From Apostichopus californicus (Eukaryota > Echinodermata > Holothuroidea > Aspidochirotida > Stichopodidae), in NCBI GenBank assembly GCA_020650975.1, contig JAIPMN010004252.1, positions 1-30,742 on the forward strand: a stretch of 30,742 bases of DNA, given 5' to 3'. The position numbers were made by a program, and so were the translations under genes. Below the pieces are notes generated by a model, which was given only the letters and a program-made list of their open reading frames with translations, had not been told where the DNA came from and made no database searches. This document shows, piece by piece, positions 28,401-30,742 of the stretch; position 1 is the first letter of the stretch, and each line of letters starts with the position of its first letter.

Positions 28401-30742
28401 GATAGGTTTTAGTATCAATGAAAGGCTAAAATGACAACTGTGAATTTGTGCTACACTGGGTAGTGAGTCATAACCAGAAAAAAAAAAGGATAATTCCGTT
28501 TTATCACTCACCACTATCATAAATGAACTCGGTAAAACATACTCAATTCTTGTTTTGGCTGACAGATCTAATATGAAGGAGATACTATCAAAGTCTACAT
28601 TAAACTTGATCTGGCATGGCCAAAGCATAACTTTCAACACGCTTGTCTAAATTTCTACATAATTGCAAGCATACATGACAAAAAGCTCATGCACAAATCC
28701 ATATCCGTTTCCTCCCCCCTTCCCCACACCCCTCCCACAGCCATTAGAGCAAGGCCAAAGCATAGAAGTGAGACATGCTTTAAAGAAACTTTCTTCAAAT
28801 GTTTAAATTTTTCCCCCGAGAGTCTTACTTGAATATATGGAGAACCAATCCATGCGCCTGCCATCTGAGCTGAGAGTCGTTAGATTCCAGGAGGTGATGT
28901 CGGATGAACTTGGCGAGAACACCGTGACCCACTAACTGGGTGACCTGTTTAATCAGCTGTTGACAGAGGGCTTCATCAGGCTTCTGTAATTCTTCAGAAG
29001 AATCTAATAGATAATGTGTGAATGAAACAAAAATGAAAAAAAAATTATCTTCCTTTTCTTAGATAAGAAACAAATGTCAATAAAACACAATTAATGCAAG
29101 TTTTGGGAAAGACAAATTTGGAACAAAATATTGTACGAAAGCGTGTTACCTATGGGATCATCTTCTACGTAGAGCATCATTTGAAATTAAAGCAAAAATC
29201 CGCTTATCACAGACGGAAAAAAATACTAATAATAATTTGATGAAAAATACAGTATTTCAATAAAAGTAAAGTAAAATGAAATAATTTCAAGTAATCTGAG
29301 ATTTTGGTACCTCTACCTTAATTGATGAAAAATACAGTATTTCAATCAAAGTAAAGTAAAATGAAATAATTTCAAGTAATCTGAGATTTTGTTACCTCTA
29401 CCTTCAGATTTGTCCTTCTTTGATCTGCTGCTAGAGGAATGAGAGCTGGAGGTCTTTTTGTTTCCACACAGAGCACATGTCAACAGCTGCAGCAGAAGGG
29501 ATGCAACTCCTTCATCCAGGTAAAAACTCGCTTGGAGCAAGCTCGACAAAACCGCTACGGGGGGAGAGCAGAACAGAAAACTTAAATATTCTAGATATTG
29601 GTATGGGGGTTTTTTGTTTGATAGAAGATTGCCTACAATGTATGGTAGGGAACAAAATATGACACAATAGGAAAGAACATAACAGTAGAATAAAATAAAT
29701 CACATCATAGCATAAAGTTTCACAATATGGAAGCAAAATAGCCAAGAATAATATAACCATATAGAATTTCAGAGAAGAGATTCAAATAGAAAAAAAGAAG
29801 TAGAAAAAAACAGTACATATATCAAAGAATTTCAGGATGACTGAACTAAAGGTATAGTGCAGAGACTTACTTCGATCCTGGAGACAGAATTTCTGCCAGT
29901 TGAGGGTTCTGGATGCGGCCATTTCCTGACAGGCTTTCAAATGCTCAATCTAACAATAGAAACGATAAAGAAGATAATAAATAAGAGCATGGTTATGTCA
30001 TGACACATAATTGTTGACAAAATGAACAAAAAAAAATGCGTTTAAGAAAATTAAACTTTGCCATGTCCTATAAAAACGAATTGTTTACCATAGCACCAAA
30101 GTTTGAATTTGAGATAGAGACTTGACCCCACCCCCCCCCCTCCCCTCTTTTTTCATTTTCATTTTCTAAGCTTATTGTGATTGTTAGTTTACTGTGGGGA
30201 CCATTATACAAGATACGTAATACATACATACTAGCTTGCTGTATGGGGATGGGTTCCACTACTACATTTGTGACCGGGGCTTAGTAAAGTAGTACTAAGA
30301 TAGTCCTGTACTATAAAGACTCATAAATATTCATAACAGAATACCATAGGATTGATATATTGTTATACATGGCTATATCACGCTATACTGGAGTACAACC
30401 CTGCTTTAATAGTTTGTCCATCCTATAAAGATAATTATGTCTTACACAAGTTTTTGCAAAGCAGGAAATAAAGTGTGTTACACAAAGACTAACGACGCAA
30501 TAAAATAGAGCTCACCAGTTCTATGAGGGTATCGTAGGGTAGTGTCAGGGGTGTAGCAGAGGTGTCAGAGAGGTTCAGTCCATTCTGTTCACAGATCTTT
30601 TTGATGTCTTTCAGGTGTGATTCCAGAGCGTGGAGGTCTCTAAGGTGTCTGTACTTGTCCTTGGTCCCAGAGATGAAGAGCAGAAGCTTTCTGACCTGAC
30701 GCCTGACGAACGGGGTCTGCTGAGTCATCATGTACTGTTCGA
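1346..30742 (-). CDS. UBR4: UBR4 E3 ubiquitin-protein ligase, C-terminal 1968 residues (43 exons, 5'-partial)
   Basis: Seen: 43 exons listed separately below join into one open frame of 5909 bases (2 bases of a split first codon, 1968 codons, TGA). Splice phases agree at all 42 junctions. The product matches the animal UBR4/p600 C-terminus in order and almost without gaps, judged against remembered family sequence. Approximate residues of the partial product: helical scaffold 1-288 with a Ser/Lys linker near 135-155; beta-sandwich-like region 289-430; CxxC-rich zinc-binding region 434-495; Thr/Ser and Pro linkers 553-570 and 620-645; helical repeat scaffold 660-1595; hemiRING zinc finger about 1622-1680; C-terminal helical part 1683-1968. 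Known of the family: UBR4 is a cytosolic giant ligase that binds N-degrons through a UBR box (not in this window). It works with UBE2A/UBE2B through its C-terminal module, extends ubiquitin chains in protein quality control, and associates with KCMF1 and calmodulin. No frameshift or internal stop is seen, so the gene looks functional. Confidence 0.97.
1420..1439. repeat. (GA)10 dinucleotide repeat in intron 42
   Basis: Perfect GA run on the plus strand; in sense orientation it is a CT tract lying just upstream of the exon 43 acceptor and serving as its polypyrimidine tract. Confidence 0.9.
1470..1660. repeat. Very AT-rich low-complexity stretch in intron 42
   Basis: Almost only A and T, with repeated AAAATTAA/AATATAAA-type words. 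No gene seen. Confidence 0.7.
1793..1859 (-). CDS. UBR4: UBR4 exon 42 (67-base small exon)
   Basis: Residues 1926-1947 plus one base: [20 protein letters not shown], then VG (family ALKTFQEEFMPVETFSEFLDVAG). Acceptor CCAG, donor GTGAGT. Found by homology and phase. Confidence 0.94.
2107..2290 (-). CDS. UBR4: UBR4 exon 41
   Basis: Residues 1864-1925: [20 protein letters not shown], then [20 protein letters not shown] (family [19 protein letters not shown] and YIRHND). Acceptor ATAG, donor GTAAAC, phase 0 at its end. Confidence 0.96.
2335..2545 (-). mobile_element. tRNA-derived SINE-like element (head 2479-2545) in intron 40
   Basis: On the minus strand from 2545 the sequence looks like a decayed tRNA: GGGAGTG acceptor strand, an A-box match (TTAGCTCAGTGG), an anticodon-like stem GCCTT/AAGGT, a B-box-like AGTTCGAGTCA and CACTCC near 2479. 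The D-stem is broken and the acceptor stem lacks one pair, so it is not a functional tRNA. Downstream sequence to about 2335, richer in CG and ending GAGTTCCTGCTTGC, is likely the SINE body; its borders are uncertain. Confidence 0.55.
3230..3454 (-). CDS. UBR4: UBR4 exon 40
   Basis: Residues 1789-1863 plus two bases: [20 protein letters not shown], then [20 protein letters not shown] and [16 protein letters not shown]. Acceptor CCAG, donor GTACGT. Confidence 0.97.
3659..3678. repeat. 20-base perfect palindrome in intron 39
   Basis: TGATGATGATATCATCATCA is self-complementary, centred on GATATC. Built from ATG/ATC triplets, so probably a microsatellite by-product. Confidence 0.8.
3882..4076 (-). 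CDS. UBR4: UBR4 exon 39
   Basis: Residues 1724-1788 plus two bases: [20 protein letters not shown], then [20 protein letters not shown] (family SFSADTGGGGRESNIHLIPY). Acceptor TTAG at 4078-4077 and the first ~26 exon bases are copied three more times in the adjoining tandem repeat. Donor GTGAGT. Confidence 0.96.
4051..4562. repeat. Tandem repeat of 122-128 bases, four copies, overlapping the exon 39 start
   Basis: Copies start near 4051, 4179, 4301 and 4427, each beginning AGCACTCRGGTAGRTAAACG; a partial unit trails to about 4562. Copy 1 contains the true exon 39 acceptor and first coding bases; copies 2-4 contain intact look-alike acceptors at 4206-4205, 4328-4327 and 4454-4453. The open frames seen across this array are repeat artefacts. 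Confidence 0.9.
4993..5118 (-). CDS. UBR4: UBR4 exon 38
   Basis: Residues 1682-1723 plus two bases: [20 protein letters not shown], then [19 protein letters not shown]. Among the most conserved parts of UBR4. Acceptor GTAG, donor GTCAGT. Confidence 0.97.
5344..5569. repeat. GGA/GAA homopurine tract in intron 37
   Basis: About 225 bases almost purely purine on the plus strand, with long perfect (GGA)n blocks at roughly 5354-5421 and 5515-5556 and an imperfect centre with a handful of pyrimidines. In the pre-mRNA it is a (UCC)n tract starting about 50 bases after the exon 37 donor. Mirror-symmetric homopurine DNA of this kind can form triplex (H-DNA). Confidence 0.95.
5619..5752 (-). CDS. UBR4: UBR4 exon 37 (hemiRING, second half)
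   Basis: Residues 1638-1681 plus two bases: [10 protein letters not shown], then [20 protein letters not shown]. His1668, His1673, Cys1676 and His1677 are the candidate remaining zinc ligands; which are used cannot be read from sequence. Acceptor GTAG, donor GTGAGC, about 50 bases from the GGA repeat. Confidence 0.97.
6075..6086. repeat. G12 homopolymer in intron 36
   Basis: Twelve consecutive G on the plus strand (C run in the transcript). Confidence 0.9.
6173..6295 (-). CDS. UBR4: UBR4 exon 36 (hemiRING, first half)
   Basis: Residues 1597-1637. [20 protein letters not shown] carries Cys1624/1625/1627, the first cysteine cluster of the hemiRING, the single-zinc finger of the UBR4 E3 module. 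Acceptor TTTAG, donor GTAAGA. The domain is split by intron 36 and completed in exon 37. Confidence 0.97.
6542..6631 (-). CDS. UBR4: UBR4 exon 35 (basic helix before the hemiRING)
   Basis: Residues 1567-1596: [20 protein letters not shown], then GALGMS. A Lys/Arg-rich helix, almost identical to vertebrates, leading into the C-terminal E3 module. Acceptor GTAG, donor GTGAGT. Confidence 0.96.
6846..6974 (-). CDS. UBR4: UBR4 exon 34
   Basis: Residues 1524-1566: [20 protein letters not shown], then [17 protein letters not shown] (family LHKLEQVSSDEGIGTLAENLLEAL). Acceptor AACAG, donor GTCAGG, phase 0 at both ends. Confidence 0.96.
6975..7539. other. Intron 33: no recognised feature
   Basis: AT-rich, no conserved open frame or repeat seen between exons 34 and 33. 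Introns 31 (8255-8822), 32 (7640-8153) and 30 (8896-9677) are likewise empty; the 93-codon open frame at 9304-9585 resembles nothing I know. Confidence 0.6.
7540..7639 (-). CDS. UBR4: UBR4 exon 33
   Basis: Residues 1490-1523: [20 protein letters not shown], then LCKGHAKTQ (family IWKKFLSRPALPFILRLLRGLA). The acceptor is CAGTAG; the upstream AG would give an immediate stop, so the downstream one is used. Donor GTATGT. Confidence 0.94.
8154..8254 (-). CDS. UBR4: UBR4 exon 32
   Basis: Residues 1457-1489 plus two bases: [20 protein letters not shown], then VINKLPDVD (family NNSNGHQLKDLILQKGI). Acceptor ACAG, donor GTAATT. Confidence 0.95.
8823..8895 (-). CDS. UBR4: UBR4 exon 31
   Basis: Residues 1432-1456: [20 protein letters not shown], then AGIE (family VFLDCFCKIAAGIK). 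Acceptor CTAG, donor GTAAGA. Confidence 0.94.
9678..9868 (-). CDS. UBR4: UBR4 exon 30
   Basis: Residues 1369-1431 plus two bases: [20 protein letters not shown], then [20 protein letters not shown]. Two in-frame acceptors lie 6 bases apart; the upstream one (exon from 9868) keeps the family spacing to the conserved DK. Donor GTAAGT. Confidence 0.94.
10378..10447. repeat. Short tandem duplication in intron 29
   Basis: CATTTCTCCTATTTCAGA-type sequence followed by TTATGGGA occurs twice, about 39 bases apart. The rest of intron 29 (9869-10815) holds nothing recognised. Confidence 0.7.
10816..10938 (-). CDS. UBR4: UBR4 exon 29
   Basis: Residues 1328-1368. Begins [20 protein letters not shown] (Gly/Ser loop), then [20 protein letters not shown]. 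The family has AEQVLSIMEIILDESNAEP. Acceptor GTAG, donor GTAACA, phase 0 at both ends. Confidence 0.95.
11048..11160. repeat. Two adjacent short duplications in intron 28
   Basis: GGCATTAACAGCTGAT-like sequence occurs twice in a row, then CCAAATCATCTCTTGAGTTT occurs twice. The remaining 700 bases of intron 28 (10939-11898) show no gene. Confidence 0.75.
11899..12052 (-). CDS. UBR4: UBR4 exon 28
   Basis: Residues 1276-1327: [20 protein letters not shown], then [20 protein letters not shown]. Helical repeat scaffold. Acceptor CCAG, donor GTAAGA. Confidence 0.95.
12119..12460. repeat. Two-copy tandem duplication, period about 171 bases, in intron 27
   Basis: The words GACTGTGTTCCCTG, CAGGGTACTAA, AACTGCCAATTCACAAAGAT and GGATCAGAGCGTGGT occur in the same order in both copies, with small indels. 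Copy 2 ends about 20 bases from the exon 27 donor. Confidence 0.88.
12481..12562 (-). CDS. UBR4: UBR4 exon 27
   Basis: Residues 1249-1275 plus two bases: [20 protein letters not shown], then GLEVILY. Keeps the acidic run before VYKMAGVM. Acceptor ACAG, donor GTAATA. A 171-base intronic duplication ends about 20 bases from this donor. Confidence 0.95.
12563..13215. other. Intron 26: no recognised feature
   Basis: No supported gene or clear repeat between exons 27 and 26, apart from a short TA run beside the exon 26 donor. Confidence 0.6.
13216..13303 (-). CDS. UBR4: UBR4 exon 26
   Basis: Residues 1220-1248 plus one base: [20 protein letters not shown], then FIENLNNST (family [23 protein letters not shown]). 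Acceptor TATCAG, donor GTATAT. Confidence 0.96.
13833..14010. repeat. CATA/CCTA tetranucleotide microsatellite in intron 25
   Basis: Arrays of CATA interrupted at intervals by CCTA, giving a higher-order pattern of 12, 16 or 20 bases. The [13 protein letters not shown] open frame it produces is an artefact. Confidence 0.95.
14312..14392 (-). CDS. UBR4: UBR4 exon 25
   Basis: Residues 1193-1219: [20 protein letters not shown], then IWCPDNE (family [22 protein letters not shown]). Acceptor TTTAG, donor GTGAGA, phase 0 at both ends. Confidence 0.96.
14737..14780 (-). CDS. UBR4: UBR4 exon 24 (44-base small exon)
   Basis: Residues 1178-1192: [15 protein letters not shown] (family DCDLVALLEDDSGME). 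Too short to stand out as an open frame; found by homology and phase. Acceptor TTTCAG, donor GTAGGT. Confidence 0.95.
14872..14902 (+). other. G-rich tract with quadruplex potential in intron 23
   Basis: Four or more G-runs separated by 1-4 bases on the plus (template) strand, in the shortest intron and about 20 bases from the exon 23 donor. Confidence 0.6.
14924..15077 (-). CDS. UBR4: UBR4 exon 23
   Basis: Residues 1127-1177 plus one base: [20 protein letters not shown], then [20 protein letters not shown] and [10 protein letters not shown]. Extremely conserved. Acceptor TTCAG, donor GTTAGT. It is followed by the shortest intron (143 bases). Confidence 0.97.
15181..15336. repeat. Three-copy tandem repeat, about 54 bases, in intron 22
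   Basis: Copies near 15181, 15235 and 15288. All share the CCTYTGARTGTYYCWYAG core; copies 1 and 2 share CAGTAATTATAAG, while copies 1 and 3 share TATCGCAGTACCATGGAGAA. Confidence 0.85.
15542..15663 (-). CDS. UBR4: UBR4 exon 22
   Basis: Residues 1086-1126: [20 protein letters not shown], then [19 protein letters not shown], nearly identical to the vertebrate protein. Acceptor GTAG, donor GTATGT. Confidence 0.96.
16162..16335 (-). CDS. UBR4: UBR4 exon 21
   Basis: Residues 1028-1085 plus one base: [20 protein letters not shown], then [20 protein letters not shown]. Acceptor TTCAG lies just beside a short GGA run; donor GTCAGT. Confidence 0.95.
16695..16776 (-). CDS. UBR4: UBR4 exon 20
   Basis: Residues 1001-1027 plus one base: [20 protein letters not shown] (family LEEATLSTDLQQGYALKSL). 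Acceptor TTTTCAG, donor GTAAGT. Confidence 0.94.
16840..17560. repeat. 30-base minisatellite in intron 19
   Basis: Homogeneous core at about 17050-17415 with units GACTATAAACATAGTATACT followed by TGTGGATGCA, roughly a dozen copies, some shortened. Both flanks (16840-17040 and 17415-17560) hold strongly decayed units recognisable by TATGAAC and CAGACT words. As 30 is a multiple of three, the plus strand shows an artefact frame of DYKHSI-VDA repeats. Confidence 0.9.
17690..17872 (-). CDS. UBR4: UBR4 exon 19
   Basis: Residues 940-1000: [20 protein letters not shown], then [20 protein letters not shown]. Among the best conserved scaffold segments. Acceptor TTAG, donor GTGGGT, phase 0 at both ends. 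Confidence 0.96.
18369..18577 (-). CDS. UBR4: UBR4 exon 18
   Basis: Residues 870-939: [20 protein letters not shown], then [20 protein letters not shown] (family NNWLRQVLFTPATQAARQAA). Acceptor TTAG, donor GTAATT. Confidence 0.95.
18782..18795. repeat. G14 homopolymer next to T-runs in intron 17
   Basis: Fourteen G preceded by T-rich sequence on the plus strand. Confidence 0.9.
19140..19272 (-). CDS. UBR4: UBR4 exon 17
   Basis: Residues 826-869 plus one base: [20 protein letters not shown], then [14 protein letters not shown]. The acceptor is a NAGNAG motif (TAG then GAG three bases on), so a one-Glu length variant is possible. Donor GTAAGC. Confidence 0.92.
19379..19527 (+). repeat. G/A-rich tract in intron 16
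   Basis: Nearly 150 bases dominated by GGGAGG/AGGAGG words, purine-rich on the plus strand, with several G-run clusters of quadruplex potential. Confidence 0.8.
19624..19751 (-). CDS. UBR4: UBR4 exon 16
   Basis: Residues 783-825: [20 protein letters not shown], then [12 protein letters not shown] (family VENITLMCLRIL and KPPAPTSKKNK). Acceptor ACCAG follows a poly-T tract in sense orientation; donor GTATGG. Confidence 0.95.
20121..20211 (-). CDS. UBR4: UBR4 exon 15
   Basis: Residues 753-782 plus one base: [20 protein letters not shown], then [10 protein letters not shown] (family DSCWELRLRC). Acceptor TTCAG, donor GTAAGT. Confidence 0.95.
20212..20899. other. Intron 14: no recognised feature
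   Basis: No open frame with conserved content and no clear repeat between exons 15 and 14. Introns 15 (19752-20120) and 18 (17873-18368) are similarly empty apart from a doubled GTTTGAATCAA near 18238. Confidence 0.6.
20900..21079 (-). CDS. UBR4: UBR4 exon 14
   Basis: Residues 693-752: [20 protein letters not shown], then [19 protein letters not shown]. Scaffold helices closely matching family LFDYNLRRG and EVRQLMCLLTRDNPEAT. Acceptor TCAG, donor GTCAGT, phase 0 at both ends. Confidence 0.96.
21119..21364. repeat. AAGTAACAGTAAGTGAAAGT minisatellite in intron 13
   Basis: About a dozen irregular copies of a 12-20 base unit, each with GTAAGT or GTAACAGT. In sense orientation it reads as TTAC/TTTCAC words beginning about 40 bases upstream of the exon 14 acceptor. 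The STVSY-type antisense frame is an artefact. Confidence 0.9.
21641..21669 (+). other. Strong G-quadruplex motif in intron 13
   Basis: GGGAGGGAGGGGGAGGGGGT followed by two more G-runs; loops of one base, so a strong predicted quadruplex on the template strand. Confidence 0.7.
22048..22153 (-). CDS. UBR4: UBR4 exon 13
   Basis: Residues 657-692: [20 protein letters not shown], then [19 protein letters not shown] and TEHC are conserved in the family (CYGCASAVTEHC). Acceptor CTAG, donor GTATGC. Confidence 0.95.
22697..22881 (-). CDS. UBR4: UBR4 exon 12 (Pro-rich linker)
   Basis: Residues 596-656 plus two bases. Begins [20 protein letters not shown], then a Pro/Ser linker ([18 protein letters not shown]) that differs from vertebrates. 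Donor GAAA|GTAAGT gives the phase needed by exon 13. The linker is poorly conserved, so its exact end is less certain than that of other exons. Confidence 0.88.
22931..22960 (+). other. G-quadruplex motif in intron 11
   Basis: GTGGGGTGGGGGGGTGGGGA and further G-runs, loops of 1-2 bases, about 50 bases upstream (sense) of the exon 12 acceptor. Confidence 0.65.
23116..23253 (-). CDS. UBR4: UBR4 exon 11 (Ser/Thr linker plus helix)
   Basis: Residues 550-595. Starts with a Thr/Ser-rich stretch ([16 protein letters not shown]), then [20 protein letters not shown]. The linker aligns with the Ser/Thr-rich GGISSTSASV region in vertebrates. Acceptor ACAG, donor GTCAGA, phase 0 at both ends. Confidence 0.94.
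23595..23717 (-). CDS. UBR4: UBR4 exon 10
   Basis: Residues 509-549, helical: [20 protein letters not shown]. The family has LLDKADRVYHQL at this place. Acceptor ACAG, donor GTAGAT, phase 0 at both ends. Confidence 0.94.
24124..24262 (-). CDS. UBR4: UBR4 exon 9 (CxxC zinc-binding region, continued)
   Basis: Residues 462-508: [20 protein letters not shown], then a CC pair (Cys494/495) and [11 protein letters not shown]. With exon 8 it makes a Cys-rich, probably zinc-coordinating module. Acceptor CTAG after the GC-donor intron; donor GTATTT. Confidence 0.95.
24280..25204. repeat. Tandem duplication of about 445-478 bases in intron 8
   Basis: Copy A 24280-24725, copy B 24726-25204. Both contain, in order, GCAAGAATGTTA, TTGACCTCAATATTTTAATT, CAGCACTTAGCAATCTGCTA, CTGAGGGTCCAAGTCCATTC, GGGGCTGCAGCTAATGCAGC and CAAGCTGCATAGGATG. 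The copies differ by substitutions and small indels. Each ends with a GGCTGC/GCAGCC hairpin. Confidence 0.93.
25537..25776 (-). CDS. UBR4: UBR4 exon 8 (CxxC zinc-binding region)
   Basis: Residues 382-461 plus two bases. First part ends the strand-rich region ([23 protein letters not shown]). Then come three CxxC pairs at about Cys434/437, 448/451 and 458/461 within [20 protein letters not shown] and FQCHKC, almost identical to the vertebrate protein. The donor is GCAAGA rather than GT, forced by the reading frame. Confidence 0.96.
26417..26610 (-). CDS. UBR4: UBR4 exon 7 (beta-sandwich-like region)
   Basis: Residues 318-381 plus two bases; contains [20 protein letters not shown] and [20 protein letters not shown]. 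The strand-rich pattern resembles a galactose-binding/APC10-like beta sandwich; that fold is inference. Acceptor GTAG, donor GTAGGT. Confidence 0.95.
27141..27306. repeat. 29-30 base minisatellite, about six copies, in intron 6
   Basis: Units of ATGACCAGGCTGCTGCAACC followed by TTTCACATG, ending about 30 bases from the exon 6 donor. Very low divergence between units. Confidence 0.93.
27337..27424 (-). CDS. UBR4: UBR4 exon 6
   Basis: Residues 288-317, reading [20 protein letters not shown]. It has a CxxC pair at Cys306/Cys309 that may belong to a zinc site. Acceptor TTCAG, donor GTAAGT, phase 0 at its end. Confidence 0.95.
27425..28059. other. Intron 5: no recognised feature
   Basis: No supported gene or repeat between exons 6 and 5. 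Intron 7 (25777-26416), intron 12 (22154-22696) and intron 9 (23718-24123) also show nothing recognisable. Confidence 0.55.
28060..28290 (-). CDS. UBR4: UBR4 exon 5
   Basis: Residues 211-288. Carries the strongly conserved [15 protein letters not shown] and [18 protein letters not shown] segments, and ends at NHPNSTIY. Acceptor CCAG, donor GTATGT. Confidence 0.96.
28711..28738 (-). other. Sense-strand G-quadruplex motif in intron 4
   Basis: C-runs on the plus strand give GGGAGGGGTGTGGGGAAGGG plus another G-run in the pre-mRNA, about 90 bases after the exon 4 donor. Confidence 0.6.
28829..29003 (-). CDS. UBR4: UBR4 exon 4
   Basis: Residues 153-210 plus two bases. Helical scaffold; [20 protein letters not shown] matches the conserved FLLESNSSSVRWQAH region of the family. 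Acceptor TTAG; donor GTAAGA. Confidence 0.94.
29235..29404. repeat. 85-base tandem duplication spanning the exon 3 donor
   Basis: Copy 1 29235-29319 and copy 2 29320-29404 differ at only a few bases. Copy 2 includes the last bases of exon 3 and its donor; copy 1 carries a duplicate donor 85 bases into the intron. Confidence 0.93.
29402..29554 (-). CDS. UBR4: UBR4 exon 3 (Ser/Lys-rich linker; donor ambiguous)
   Basis: Residues 102-153. First half is helical ([20 protein letters not shown], then LTCALCGNK); second half is a low-complexity Ser/Lys linker, also low-complexity in vertebrates. Two in-frame donors lie 6 bases apart: GTAGAG after 29402 (used here) and GTAACA after 29396. The latter would add two residues. 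The donor region is the second copy of an 85-base tandem duplication. Confidence 0.9.
29871..29949 (-). CDS. UBR4: UBR4 exon 2
   Basis: Residues 76-101 plus one base; reads [20 protein letters not shown]. Acceptor TTAG, donor GTAAGT, both canonical. The phase fits both neighbours. Confidence 0.94.
30126..30146 (-). other. Sense-strand G-run cluster in intron 1
   Basis: C-rich on the plus strand (C10 with flanking C4 runs), so the transcript reads GAGGGGA, G10, TGGGG. Possible quadruplex. Confidence 0.6.
30516..30742 (-). CDS. UBR4: UBR4 exon 1 of window (partial, continues past the right edge)
   Basis: Residues 1-75 after two bases of a split codon. Contains the well-conserved [19 protein letters not shown] stretch, then a helical [14 protein letters not shown] segment. 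Ends in phase 0 with donor GTGAGC. There is no start codon here: the methionines are internal and the open frame runs to the window edge, where the exon may continue. Confidence 0.95.

Noticed and set aside
1..30742. An undescribed multi-gene system or gene cluster
   Set aside because: All conserved coding sequence belongs to one known gene; intronic open frames are shadows or repeat artefacts.

Overview
The window is animal nuclear DNA, AT-rich, with one large split gene on the minus strand. The gene is UBR4 (also p600; Drosophila poe/pushover, plant BIG), a giant N-degron-pathway E3/E4 ubiquitin ligase. I reconstructed 43 coding exons, read from the right edge (30742) down to a TGA stop at 1346-1348. 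They splice in one continuous frame into the C-terminal 1968 residues. From memory the vertebrate protein is about 5,180 residues, so the N-terminal ~60% and the UBR box lie beyond the right edge. Phase agrees at every junction; 41 of 42 introns are GT-AG and one (intron 8) is GC-AG. Introns average about 560 bases.

Layout, right to left: exons 1-5 (30742-28060) are helical scaffold with a Ser/Lys-rich linker. Exons 6-9 (27424-24124) hold a beta-sandwich-like segment and a CxxC-rich zinc-binding segment. Exons 10-12 (23717-22697) hold coiled/helical sequence and low-complexity Ser/Thr- and Pro-rich linkers. Exons 13-35 (22153-6542) are armadillo/HEAT-like helical scaffold. Exons 36-43 (6295-1346) encode the C-terminal E3 module: hemiRING zinc finger split over exons 36/37, then the helical C-terminal part. 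The 3'UTR runs to about position 390, with AATAAA and a downstream GT-rich element. The first ~190 bases may hold the tail of a convergent plus-strand gene (weak).

Introns carry no other gene that I can support. They hold many local tandem duplications, minisatellites, microsatellites, a homopurine GGA tract, G-runs and one tRNA-derived SINE-like element. Two tandem duplications copied a splice site (exon 39 acceptor, exon 3 donor) and could create decoy splicing.

Organism: the protein is animal-type and most like an invertebrate. Intron size, repeat style and the SINE head are compatible with an echinoderm or other marine invertebrate, but the species cannot be fixed from sequence alone. 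I found no undescribed system; the interest lies in gene structure and repeat/splice-site interplay.
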